Source: DASXVX01 sp036504075
Lineage (GTDB): Bacteria; Bacillota; Sulfobacillia; Symbiobacteriales; Symbiobacteriaceae
Length of the DNA stretch: 64,000 nt
Reading direction: 5' to 3'
Assembly: GCA_036504075.1 (NCBI GenBank)
Contig: DASXVX010000007.1
Span: forward strand, 62,001 to 126,000
The translations under genes and the position numbers were made by a program. Under the pieces are notes generated by a model. That model was not told the DNA's origin, did no database searches, and saw only the letters and a list, made by a program, of their open reading frames with translations. This document shows, piece by piece, positions 30,488 to 39,219 of this stretch (its first letter is position 1; each line of letters starts with the position of its first letter).

Positions 30488-32233
30488 TTGCGCCGCGGCC
30501 CTGCTGTGATTCTTTTGCTGTTGCTGCTGATCGCCTCGGGTTACGGTGCCCGGCGGGCCGCACTGGATGGGTGGAGCCGGGTCGTTGGCTTTGCACCTGC
30601 CCATGTGCAGGGCGCCCTGCCGGCCACCGGTCCTGCGCCTCTGACCGGACGGCTGGTGCTGATTCTGGTGGACGGACTGCGAAGCGACGACACCTCCCGC
30701 CTGCCCACCCTGGAGTGGCTTGGCCGGCAGGGGTCCCGCCTCCGCCTTACCGCCCCGGCCCCGGCTTTTGCCGGGCCGCTCACCGCGACCATTCTCACCG
30801 GAGCACCGCCGGCCCTGCACGGGTTCGTGCTGCCCTCGGCGCACGTGCTTGCCGTCGACTCACTGCCTGCCGCCGCGGCCCGGGCCCACGTCACGGTGGG
30901 AGGTGCCGGCCCGGACACCCTGGGTGCCCTGGTAGGCCCAACGCTGACCATCTGGTCACCGGTCGATTCACCCGCCGCCCTGCTGGCCCAGGCCCAGAAG
31001 CTCCTGGGCGGATCCGGCCCCCGACTCGTGGTTCTGCAGCTCGATCAGTTCCACCGGGGCCTCCACGGGGTGCAGATTGCCGGTCCTGACTCACCGGGCT
31101 ACCTGGACCTGCTGGGCGACTTGGACGCCACGCTGGTGCAAATCCTACAGCAGATTGACTTGAAGACTACCACCGTCCTGGTGTCCGGGACCATGCCCAC
31201 CGGGCCGGACGGGCGCCATCCGCCCGACGGGGAGGTACCCTTGATTCTGGCCGGGTCCGGGATTCGGCCGGGGAAGCTGGGCACCGGGTCCCTGACCGAC
31301 ATCGCGCCCACTGCCGCTGCGCTCCTGGGGGCGCCCACGCCGCTGCAGAACCAGGGCCGGCCGCTCACGGAGACGATGGCCGCCGGTGAACGCACCGCCG
31401 ATGTGATCGCCCAGCGCTGGCTGGAAGCGCGAAAGCTCTTTGTCGACACCGAACTGCAGACTTTCGGCGCCACCGACCCGGCCCCGGACGCCCCCGCAAC
31501 GCTTCCGGAGGCCGGCGGATACCTGGCGGCCTTGGACAAGCGGGTCTCCGAAGCCCGCTTCGCATACTGGAAGCGGATGTTGCCGGGCCAGGCGCCCTAC
31601 CTGGGCGGCGCGGCGCTGGTGCTGCTGGTTTACCTGGGGATCGTGCTGTTTCAACGGTTCGGCGGGCCCGTGTTCGTCGGGGCGATCGCTTATGCCGCCG
31701 TGTTCCACCTCGTGTTCTTCCTGACCGGCGGGCGGTACTCCGCTGCCCTCCCGGGGTTGGAGAGCCCGGGGCTCTCCCTGCTGATTCAACTTGCCCTGAA
31801 AATCGGCGCCGGCATGACCGCGGCTGGACTGGTGACCGGCGTCCTGCTGGCCCGGCGCGGGTTCAAGAAGTCCTCGTACCTCACTGTCGTTTCGCTTCAC
31901 CTGGCTTTGACCACCGCCGCCGCAGTGGCCCTGCCGGTCGTGATCGGCCTGGTGTTTGTGCTCTGGAGCTTTCCGGTGCAACTGGCAGCGCCGGGCCTGC
32001 TGGTCTGGTTCTTCCTGACCGCCCTGGAAGTCATGGTCATCGGCTTCGGGAGTCCGCTCTGGGTGGCGGTGACCGTGATCGCCACCCGGATGACGGCGCA
32101 CATCTGGCCGGTGAAAGAGACGCCGCCCGAACCGCCGGCCGGGGGCGGGGCTGGAGCCGGGCCGGAGGCCCGTGCCGGGCGGTCCGGCAGGCTGATCCAC
32201 ATTGACACACCGCGGCGCACGCTCAGGCGCTGA
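30488..32233 (+). CDS. Membrane-bound alkaline phosphatase superfamily protein (phosphodiesterase/phosphotransferase-like)
   Basis: 581 residues. N-terminal membrane segment (ILLLLLLIASGYG), an extracytoplasmic domain, then five hydrophobic segments from ~360 to 545 and a basic tail. The catalytic start is LVLILVDGLRSDDTSRLPTLEWLGRQGSRLRLTAPAPAFAGPLTATILTG with the metal-binding aspartate and a Thr-containing nucleophile region; DGEVPLILAGSGIRPG is the usual late metal site. Architecture resembles GPI phosphoethanolamine-transferase-like enzymes; substrate unknown. TTG at 30488 chosen from AGGGGG 8 bases upstream. Confidence 0.72.
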   Translation: MRRGPAVILLLLLLIASGYGARRAALDGWSRVVGFAPAHVQGALPATGPAPLTGRLVLILVDGLRSDDTSRLPTLEWLGRQGSRLRLTAPAPAFAGPLTATILTGAPPALHGFVLPSAHVLAVDSLPAAAARAHVTVGGAGPDTLGALVGPTLTIWSPVDSPAALLAQAQKLLGGSGPRLVVLQLDQFHRGLHGVQIAGPDSPGYLDLLGDLDATLVQILQQIDLKTTTVLVSGTMPTGPDGRHPPDGEVPLILAGSGIRPGKLGTGSLTDIAPTAAALLGAPTPLQNQGRPLTETMAAGERTADVIAQRWLEARKLFVDTELQTFGATDPAPDAPATLPEAGGYLAALDKRVSEARFAYWKRMLPGQAPYLGGAALVLLVYLGIVLFQRFGGPVFVGAIAYAAVFHLVFFLTGGRYSAALPGLESPGLSLLIQLALKIGAGMTAAGLVTGVLLARRGFKKSSYLTVVSLHLALTTAAAVALPVVIGLVFVLWSFPVQLAAPGLLVWFFLTALEVMVIGFGSPLWVAVTVIATRMTAHIWPVKETPPEPPAGGGAGAGPEARAGRSGRLIHIDTPRRTLRR

Positions 32234-32251
32234 ACAGGAGGAGACACGCTC

Positions 32252-33100
32252 ATGCAGTTGGTTTCGACCATCGCCGAGGTGCGGCAGGCCGTGGCGGCCG
32301 CCCACCGGGGCGGCAAGCGGGTCGGTTTCGTTCCGACCATGGGCTACCTGCACGAGGGGCACCGGTCGCTCATGCAGCAGGCCCGGAAAGAGTGCGACTT
32401 CGTCGTGGTCAGCATCTTTGTCAACCCAGCGCAGTTCGGGCCGAACGAAGACTTCGACCGGTACCCCCGTGACCTGGAGGGCGACGGCGCCCTCTGCCGC
32501 GCGGTGCCGGTGGATCTGATTTTCAGCCCGTCCGTGGCGGAGATCTATCCGCAGCCGTTTCTCTCCCGAGTCGGCGTCTCCGGCATTACCGAGACGCTTT
32601 GCGGGGCCTCACGCCCCGGCCACTTCGAAGGCGTGGCCACCGTGGTAACCAAGCTCTTTAACATCGTCCGGCCCGACGTGGCCTACTTCGGCCAGAAAGA
32701 CGCCCAGCAGGTGGCCGTCATCCGTCGGATGGCCGCCGACCTGAACATGGACTTCGTGGAGATCGTAGCCTGCCCGATTTTCCGGGAGCCGGACGGGCTG
32801 GCCATGTCCTCCCGAAACGTCTACCTGTCGCCGGCCGAACGCCAGGCGGCCCTGGTGCTCTCCCGATCGCTCCGAATGGCCGCGGAGCGGGTGGCCGCCG
32901 GGGAGCGGGACATAGACCGGCTGAAGGCCGCCATGCGGGCGCTCATCGCGGCCGAGCCGCTGGCCGCCATCGACTACGTGGAAATCGTGGACACTGTCGC
33001 CCTGCGGCCGTTGGAGCGGCTGGAGTCCCAGGCGCTGGCGGCGGTGGCCGTCAGGTTCGGCAAGACCCGGCTCATCGACAATACGATCCTCAAGGCTTGA
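32252..33100 (+). CDS. panC: Pantothenate synthetase
   Basis: 282-residue cytosolic ligase that joins pantoate and beta-alanine using ATP. The HIGH-like nucleotide site is FVPTMGYLHEGHRSLM (30-45), and further blocks are VSIFVNPAQFGPNEDFDRYPRDLEGD, VATVVTKLFNIVRPDVAYFGQKDAQQ and MSSRNVYLS. AGGAGGA before ATG 32252. It stands alone; panB and panD are not in the window. It lies 18 bases after the phosphatase-like gene and may be co-transcribed with it. Confidence 0.95.
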   Translation: MQLVSTIAEVRQAVAAAHRGGKRVGFVPTMGYLHEGHRSLMQQARKECDFVVVSIFVNPAQFGPNEDFDRYPRDLEGDGALCRAVPVDLIFSPSVAEIYPQPFLSRVGVSGITETLCGASRPGHFEGVATVVTKLFNIVRPDVAYFGQKDAQQVAVIRRMAADLNMDFVEIVACPIFREPDGLAMSSRNVYLSPAERQAALVLSRSLRMAAERVAAGERDIDRLKAAMRALIAAEPLAAIDYVEIVDTVALRPLERLESQALAAVAVRFGKTRLIDNTILKA

Positions 33101-33127
33101 GAAGAAGCAACCTCCGCCCACCCGACA

Positions 33128-33183
33128 CTCAAGCCTGCGAGCTTGAGAAAAAGCGTCCTCCGCCCGCCGGGCAGAGGACGCTT
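33128..33183. terminator. Two hairpins between panC and the cytochrome gene
   Basis: CTCAAGC / GCTTGAG (33128-33147) and AAGCGTCCTC / GAGGACGCTT (33151-33160, 33174-33183). On the minus strand the second stem is followed by TTTTTCTC, a good terminator for the cytochrome gene; on the plus strand it is followed by CGTTTTATTG and can end panC. Confidence 0.8.
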
Positions 33184-33187
33184 CGTT

Positions 33188-33631
33188 TTATTGCGCAACA
33201 TTCAGTTGGATCGACCTGGGGTCGTGCCCCGAGTGGCATTCCAGGCAGTTCTGCTCCTTGTCGTGCTTGGTATTGGCGTGAAGCGAGGTCTGGGCGTGGC
33301 ACTTGTAGCATTGCCCGGCCACCACTTCCTTGCTGGACTCCTTCAGGACGATTGGGTCCGGAATATGGCCCAGCGTGTTGGCAATCACGTGGTGGGCGCC
33401 GTCCTGGTATTTCTGCACCAGCGAACCGGTATGGCAGTCACTGCATGTGGCGGCCTGGTGATGCGTGCGGTGATACGAGGCTTCAAAGGCTTCCCCTTGC
33501 GGGGCCATGACATGGCAGGTGAGGCAGAACGCCACATCCCGCTCCGGGGTTGCCGTTGCCACAATCGGATAGGACAGGGCTGCCACCACCAGCAAAACCC
33601 CAACCGACAAAACAATCCAGCGCCAACGCAA
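33188..33631 (-). CDS. Tetraheme cytochrome c, NapC/NirT family
   Basis: 147 residues. One N-terminal membrane anchor (WIVLSVGVLLVVAALSYPIVA, ~5-25), then four heme motifs CLTCH, CSDCH, CYKCH and CLECH, with extra histidines (HHQAAT, HANTKHDKEQN) able to act as distal ligands. NapC/NirT proteins pass electrons from quinol to periplasmic reductases such as nitrite or nitrate reductase. No reductase or cytochrome maturation gene is in the window. TTG at 33631 with AGGAGG at 9 bases. Confidence 0.88.
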   Translation of the reverse strand: MRWRWIVLSVGVLLVVAALSYPIVATATPERDVAFCLTCHVMAPQGEAFEASYHRTHHQAATCSDCHTGSLVQKYQDGAHHVIANTLGHIPDPIVLKESSKEVVAGQCYKCHAQTSLHANTKHDKEQNCLECHSGHDPRSIQLNVAQ

Positions 33632-33728
33632 TGCGCATCGCCTCCTGCCCCCAGTGTACCCCCTGCCGTACCGGCGGAGTATCCCTTGAAGCAAGTATGT
33701 TCGACCTAATAGCGATTCCCGTTCTGCG

Positions 33729-36224
33729 CTACCAGGCGAAGAGCGGGCGGCGCCCGAGAATACCGAGCGGGCGGTCCGGCCCGGCGCTGGTATCCGGCCG
33801 GGCGCCGGTAGCAGTCAAGGTCCGGCCATCGGTCCGAACGGTAATGTCCCCCTGGCGGTCGGTCCGGAAAATCCGGGTCCCCACCGTGCGCAGCCGCTCC
33901 AGAGTCTCGGCGTGGGGATGGCCGTATGGGTTCCCGTTCCCGGCGGAGACCACCGCCAGCGTAGGCTGCACTGCCGCCAGAAACGCGGCGGTGCTGCTGG
34001 CCCCGGACCCATGGTGTGCGACTTTGAGCACGTCCGCCCGGAGGTCGGTGCCTCCGGCAAGCAGGTCCGCCTCCACCCCCGCCTCCATGTCGCAGGTCAG
34101 GAGCATGGAGACCAGCCGGTACCGGAGCCGGAGCACGACGCAGTTGCTGTTCGTGTCCGACCGGGTGCCCGTGTACGGCACCGGGGGCGGGTTGAGCACG
34201 TCCAACGCCACCTCCGGCCCCAGCAGAATGCGCTCCCCGGCGACCGGCCCGCGCACCGGGATGTGCTTCGCCGCAGCGATCGCCAGGGCCTCGGTGTAGC
34301 CTTTTACGTTCGGGTCCTCCCCGCTGCGCAGGAGCGTGCTCACCGGAATCCCTTCGAGGACTGCGGCCCCGCCGCCGGCATGGTCCTGGTCCGGATGGGT
34401 CAGGAGCAAGTATTCCAGCCGCCGGATACCCCGGTCGCTCAGGGCGGGGAGTACCACATCGGCCCCGGCATCATATCCGGGCCGCCCGGACCGGGGGTCC
34501 GGACGCACCGCCGGGCCGGCGTCCACCAGCATGGCCTGGCCGCCGGGCGCTTCAATGAGGATGGCGTCCCCCTGGCCAATGTCCAGGAATGTCACCTGGA
34601 GGATTTCGCCCGGCCCGGCTGCAGCGGCACGCCAGACACCGGCCAGACCGGCGGTCACGACCAGCGTCACGGCCACAATCACCGCGGCCCTCGTGCCCCG
34701 CCAGCCCCCTGCCGCGGCCCAGCGGCGCGCCTGGCCCGCCGCACCGGCCAGCCGCTCACGCAGGAACGCCCGCAGGGGAGCCCAGGCAACGACGGCCAGC
34801 CCAGCATACCAGGCCGCCACCAGACCCAGCGGCGGGCTCCCCACCTGCAGATACGCACCCGGGACGGCTGCCGTCGCCTTCACCGTAAAGACCAGCAGCC
34901 AGAGCCCCAGCCGCACCACCCAGTTGATAAGCCTGGCCGCCGGCAGGAACGCCAGCCCGAGCAGCGCCGCCACCGAACCCACCTGCACCAGCGGCTCCAG
35001 AAACCCGAGCACCAGCAAGTTCGCCACCGGGGCGATGGTCGACGTCGCCCCGAAGCTGTGCAGGCTAATCGGCTCCACCAGCGCCTGGGCCGCAAACGTC
35101 ACCGACAGCCCGGCGGCCAGCCAGCCCCCGGCCTTTTCCCCAAAGACGGCCTGCAGCTGGGGCGCCAGCCACCGTTCGATCGGCCGGGCGAGCAGCAGAA
35201 TGCCCAGGGTCGCCCCTGCCGAAAGCTGAAACCCCAGGTCGAAGAGCAGCCCCGGCCAGGCCAGGAGCAGCAGGAAGGCGGCAGCCCCCAGGGTGTTGAC
35301 GGCGTTCCGCTCGCGCCCCAGGAGGTCGCCCACTAGCACCAGCCCGGCCATGAAGCCCGCCCGCATCACCGACGGGCTGGCCCCGGTAAGAAGAACGAAG
35401 AAGACGACCCCGCCCAGGCCCATGACCGCGGCCCACCGCCGGGGCACGCCCGCCCGGTACAGGAGTCCCAACAGCGGCAGAATGACCATGGCCAGGTTCC
35501 CGCCGCTTACCGCCAGCAGGTGCAGTACACCGCTGGCCTTGAACGCCGCCTTCACGTCGTCGGGGATTTCCGTCCGGCTGCCGAACAGCAACCCCGCCAT
35601 CAGCCCCGCCTGGTCGGGCGGCAAGGTGGCCTTCAGCACGCCCTCCAGCCGGATGCGCACGGCCACCGCAGCCCGCTGCACGGGGTTCAGCCGCCCCGGC
35701 CCCAGCAGCCGGGCCTCTCCGGCCTCCAGCGTAAGGTAAATCGACTGCCGGGCGAGCACGGCGGCCTGGTCGAACCCGCCGGGATACTTGGGTCCGGAGG
35801 GCGGCTTCGGCGTGCCGGTCAGCACCACCCGCTCCCCGAACCCGGGCGCCCGGCCGCCCCGCTGGGTCACGTAGAGCCGGCCGGCGGCCGGGTGCCCGTC
35901 CACCTGCTCGACATCGACCTCATAGGCGACGCCCCGGGGCTGCTTTAGCTCCGGCTCGCCGGTGACGGTGGCCGTAACGGCCACTTTTTTGCCCTCCCAG
36001 GCCCCCAGGTCGCCGCGGCCGGCCGTCTCGACGTAGGCATACCGGAATGTCCCGGTCAGCGCCACCGTCAACAGCAACGCTGCAGCCGGCCGCCGCCGGG
36101 ACGCCAGGCCACACACTGCGGACGCGAAAAGGGCGGCCAGCGCCACCGCGGGGTGCGGCCGCAGCCAGTCGGCTGCGGCGATCCCAACGGCAAGCGCTGC
36201 CGCCATCCAGAGCGCTGTGCGCAC
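33729..36224 (-). CDS. comEC: Competence protein ComEC/Rec2, DNA uptake channel
   Basis: 831 residues. N-terminal membrane segments and a DUF4131 region (~1-190), the Competence transmembrane domain (GLLFGSRTEIPDDVKAAFKASGVLHLLAVSGGNLAMV and SPSVMRAGFMA blocks), and a C-terminal metallo-beta-lactamase domain with LLLTHPDQDHAGG and VLKVAHHGSGAS. It forms the inner-membrane channel for single-stranded DNA and the lactamase domain may degrade the other strand. GTG 36224 with GAGAGAGGAAG upstream is preferred over an ATG at 36269 that lacks a ribosome site. Confidence 0.93.
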   Translation of the reverse strand: MRTALWMAAALAVGIAAADWLRPHPAVALAALFASAVCGLASRRRPAAALLLTVALTGTFRYAYVETAGRGDLGAWEGKKVAVTATVTGEPELKQPRGVAYEVDVEQVDGHPAAGRLYVTQRGGRAPGFGERVVLTGTPKPPSGPKYPGGFDQAAVLARQSIYLTLEAGEARLLGPGRLNPVQRAAVAVRIRLEGVLKATLPPDQAGLMAGLLFGSRTEIPDDVKAAFKASGVLHLLAVSGGNLAMVILPLLGLLYRAGVPRRWAAVMGLGGVVFFVLLTGASPSVMRAGFMAGLVLVGDLLGRERNAVNTLGAAAFLLLLAWPGLLFDLGFQLSAGATLGILLLARPIERWLAPQLQAVFGEKAGGWLAAGLSVTFAAQALVEPISLHSFGATSTIAPVANLLVLGFLEPLVQVGSVAALLGLAFLPAARLINWVVRLGLWLLVFTVKATAAVPGAYLQVGSPPLGLVAAWYAGLAVVAWAPLRAFLRERLAGAAGQARRWAAAGGWRGTRAAVIVAVTLVVTAGLAGVWRAAAAGPGEILQVTFLDIGQGDAILIEAPGGQAMLVDAGPAVRPDPRSGRPGYDAGADVVLPALSDRGIRRLEYLLLTHPDQDHAGGGAAVLEGIPVSTLLRSGEDPNVKGYTEALAIAAAKHIPVRGPVAGERILLGPEVALDVLNPPPVPYTGTRSDTNSNCVVLRLRYRLVSMLLTCDMEAGVEADLLAGGTDLRADVLKVAHHGSGASSTAAFLAAVQPTLAVVSAGNGNPYGHPHAETLERLRTVGTRIFRTDRQGDITVRTDGRTLTATGARPDTSAGPDRPLGILGRRPLFAW

Positions 36225-36306
36225 GCAACCAGGCTTCCTCTCTCCCGCGTGCAAGCAAAGCGGGGGCATCTATCATTACGACGCGGGACTGTCCCGGGTT
36301 CGGTCC

Positions 36307-37059
36307 TCAGGCCTTGGCGTTCTGCATGGCCTGCTGAAACTCGGTCGGCGTGACCGGGCGTACCGGGGCCGGCTGGGCGCCCGAGCCGCCCGCCTTGTCC
36401 AAAACCGCCTTCCGGTTCTCCGGCACCAGCGTCGTGCCAAGCTTTTGGGCCCTCAGCGTCTTCACGAAGGATTCGGCCGGCCGGGCGTAGTTAACGGCGT
36501 CCGCCCGGAGCGGCCCGACCCCACGGCCGAAAAGAAACGTCGTCAGTTCCCCGCGGTTCAACACCTGCAGTTGCCAGCACTGGTTCACCGGAAAAGTCGA
36601 CTTCCACGTGTCACAGGCCGCCTTCTCCTCGTTCAGTGCGAACCAGACTTCGCGGCCGGCGCTTTCCTGCTTCCAGGCCACGTCGTTCTCCAGGAGCGTA
36701 GGCAGGTAGCGGAGGAGTGCCCCGAAGCCTTTCGGGTCCGCCCGCCAGACCCCGTCGGGCCGGAACTCCCACGTCACGTACGGGACCCCGTTCTGGGTCG
36801 CCACCAGCCGTTGCCCGTCCCGGAGCCAGTCCTCTTCCACCTTCATTTCAGCCTTACCCTGGTCCTGGACGCCATACGTGGCGTGCCAGTCGGCAGATGG
36901 AAACAGCGTCTCCGCCCGGACGGTCTCCACGACCGGAGCGGCGGGGAGCGCAGGCGCCGGGGCAGGTTGGGACTTGGTCCAGGGCAGCGGCGGCAGTTGA
37001 CAGCCGCCAATCAGCAGCGAAAGCGCCACCAGCGTCATGACACGGGCAAAACGGGTCAT
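36307..37059 (-). CDS. Lipoprotein of unknown function
   Basis: 250 residues. Signal peptide with lipobox LLIGGC, a Pro/Ala-rich linker (PAPAPALPAAPVVETV), then a globular domain with no motif I recognise (WHATYGVQDQGKAEMKVEEDWLRDGQRLVATQNGVPYVTWEFRPDGVWRAD). Cysteines at two places (CDTWKS, NQCWQ) may form a disulfide. ATG 37059 after GGGGGTGAG. It sits upstream of comEC on the same strand, 82 bases away. Confidence 0.85.
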   Translation of the reverse strand: MTRFARVMTLVALSLLIGGCQLPPLPWTKSQPAPAPALPAAPVVETVRAETLFPSADWHATYGVQDQGKAEMKVEEDWLRDGQRLVATQNGVPYVTWEFRPDGVWRADPKGFGALLRYLPTLLENDVAWKQESAGREVWFALNEEKAACDTWKSTFPVNQCWQLQVLNRGELTTFLFGRGVGPLRADAVNYARPAESFVKTLRAQKLGTTLVPENRKAVLDKAGGSGAQPAPVRPVTPTEFQQAMQNAKA

Positions 37060-37283
37060 GAACTCACCCCCGCCAGGCATTTACCTGTATGACGATGCAA
37101 CCCCGGCACCAGTTTCTGTCATTGACGGTACCACTTCAAGCTGCGGATGGCAACTTCGTATCCGGCGAAATATGCTTAGGGAGCAGTATGGTCCGTTAGT
37201 TAAATTGATTATATACTTGGTTGGATGCTCAAAACATCTGAGAAGACATGGCTTCTCGGTGTAGGAATGGAAGGAGGAGCATT

Positions 37284-39113
37284 TTGAAGGGAATCCAACT
37301 TAAGGCCGGCGTTCTACTCTTCGGGCTCATACTACTCAGCGGCCTGGGGACGGGCACTACGTTCCTGATGGTTCAGCAACAGCGGGATGACAGCCGGGTC
37401 GTGAATGTGGCCGGCGGGCAGCGGATGCTCAGTCAAAAGATGGCGAAAGAAGCGCTGGTCATAGCTGCGGCAGGCGGGAGCGATTCCAAAACCGTCTCCG
37501 ACTTTAGCGAGACCACCGATCGATTTTCGAAGGCACTGAAAGGGCTTGCTGTCGGCGACGCGAGCCTGGGGCTACCGCCGGCGACCAACCCGGCCGTTCT
37601 CACTGCCCTGCGTGAGGTGGAGAAGACCTGGAAGGATCTCGAACCCACAGTGGCGGCTATCAAGAGCGCCCGACCCGGCACCCCGGTCTCCGCTCCCGCC
37701 GGCCGGTTGCTGGCAGACAGCGACGCCCTGCTGGCCAAGTCGATCGCAGTGGTCGACCTGATCGAAGCCGATCACACCAGGAAAATTGCCCGGATGCTTT
37801 GGATTCTCGGCCTCTTCGGGGTCATGGGCGGAGTAGTGGCCATCGCCTCCTGGCTCATCATCCGATCGGTGATGGTTAGCCCCCTGGTGGCGCTCTCGGC
37901 CTCCATGCAGCGTATCGCCGGCGGCGACCTGACGGTCCGGCCCCTGGACATCAAGTCCAACGATGAGATCGGTGCGATCGCGAGGGCGTACATCGCGCTC
38001 CTGAGCGGCCTCCGGACGCTGATCGCGGACGTCCACCAGTCGGTCGGCCAGGTGCGGACCGCCGCCGACGAACTCTCGCAAACCTCCGGACAGGCCGCCA
38101 CCGGCTCCCAGGAAGTCGCTCGGGCGGTGGGCGACGTGGCAGGCGGCGCCAGCCAGCAGGCCCAGTCCGTGGGTGACGTCCGGGAAGTGATTCGGAACCT
38201 GCAGCAGGCGATCGATAAGATTGAAGCCGGCTCTCACCATACTGCCGGCGAAGTCGAATCCGCCTCGCGCCTCCTGAACCAAATGGTTGCCTCTTTGGAT
38301 GCTGTTTCCACCAGCGCTCATGGCGTTGCCGACGGGTCCCGGCGGGCCGCCGACAAGGCCCGCAACGGCGCCCAGGTGGTCGACAGCGCCGTCTCCGGCA
38401 TGCTGCGGGTCCGGAACGCCGTCCACGAGTCCGCCGTCCGGATTCAAGGGCTGGAGGCCGTCTCCGATCAGATCAGCGGCATTACCGAAGTACTGCAGGA
38501 GCTCTCCGAGCAGACCAATCTGCTGGCGCTGAACGCCGCCATCGAAGCGGCCCGTGCCGGCGAGCACGGCCGGGGCTTCGCCGTCGTGGCCGGCGAGGTG
38601 CGCCGGCTGGCAGAACGGTCCGGCAAATCGGCCCGGGAGATCGATAGCCTGATCACGAACATTCAGGTCGCCACGAGTGAAGCAGTGAAGGCCATGAACA
38701 CCGGCACCGCCGAAGTCGAAACCGGCAGCAAACTGGCGGAAGATGCCGGGCAAGTGCTTCAGGAGATCCTCGCTGTCTCCCAGCAGGCGGCAACCGAAGT
38801 CAATGTCATCGCCACTTCCGTGCAGCAGTTGCGTGCGGATGCCCAGCAGGTAGTGCGGGCGTTCCACTCGGTGGCCGTGGTGACCGATGAGAACTCCGTC
38901 GCGACCGCGGAGATGGCCGAACAATCCGGAAAAATGGCCAGGGCCGCCGAAGTGGTCGCGGAGATTTCCCAGCAGAACGCCGCAGCTTCCGAAGAGGTGG
39001 CGGCCTCCATGGAGGAGATGGGTGCATCGGCCGAGGAGGTGGCAGCCTCGGCACATTCGCTCGCTCTCGTCGCGTCCGACCTGCAGACCACGGTTTCGCA
39101 TTTCCGCCTCTAA
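37284..39113 (+). CDS. Methyl-accepting chemotaxis protein with PilJ/NarX-type sensor domain
   Basis: 609 residues. TM1 ~5-27, extracellular PilJ-type (type IV pili methyl-accepting N-terminal) domain with VVNVAGGQRMLSQKMAKEAL, TM2 ~172-194, HAMP region, and a long cytoplasmic coiled coil with the signalling tip ISGITEVLQELSEQTNLLALNAAIEAARAGEHGRGFAVVAGEVRRLAERS. The same sensor fold in NarX binds nitrate. TTG 37284 after GGAAGGAGGAG. Monocistronic, so it probably works with che genes elsewhere. Confidence 0.92.
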   Translation: MKGIQLKAGVLLFGLILLSGLGTGTTFLMVQQQRDDSRVVNVAGGQRMLSQKMAKEALVIAAAGGSDSKTVSDFSETTDRFSKALKGLAVGDASLGLPPATNPAVLTALREVEKTWKDLEPTVAAIKSARPGTPVSAPAGRLLADSDALLAKSIAVVDLIEADHTRKIARMLWILGLFGVMGGVVAIASWLIIRSVMVSPLVALSASMQRIAGGDLTVRPLDIKSNDEIGAIARAYIALLSGLRTLIADVHQSVGQVRTAADELSQTSGQAATGSQEVARAVGDVAGGASQQAQSVGDVREVIRNLQQAIDKIEAGSHHTAGEVESASRLLNQMVASLDAVSTSAHGVADGSRRAADKARNGAQVVDSAVSGMLRVRNAVHESAVRIQGLEAVSDQISGITEVLQELSEQTNLLALNAAIEAARAGEHGRGFAVVAGEVRRLAERSGKSAREIDSLITNIQVATSEAVKAMNTGTAEVETGSKLAEDAGQVLQEILAVSQQAATEVNVIATSVQQLRADAQQVVRAFHSVAVVTDENSVATAEMAEQSGKMARAAEVVAEISQQNAAASEEVAASMEEMGASAEEVAASAHSLALVASDLQTTVSHFRL

Positions 39114-39219
39114 CGCCCCCTCCGTACACACGATTTGCCCGCTGCCCCCGGCTCCACTGGAAGCTTTTTGGCTTCCTCGGAATAGACTGGTGGCATCAAT
39201 TCCGCCAGGAGGGACGGCT

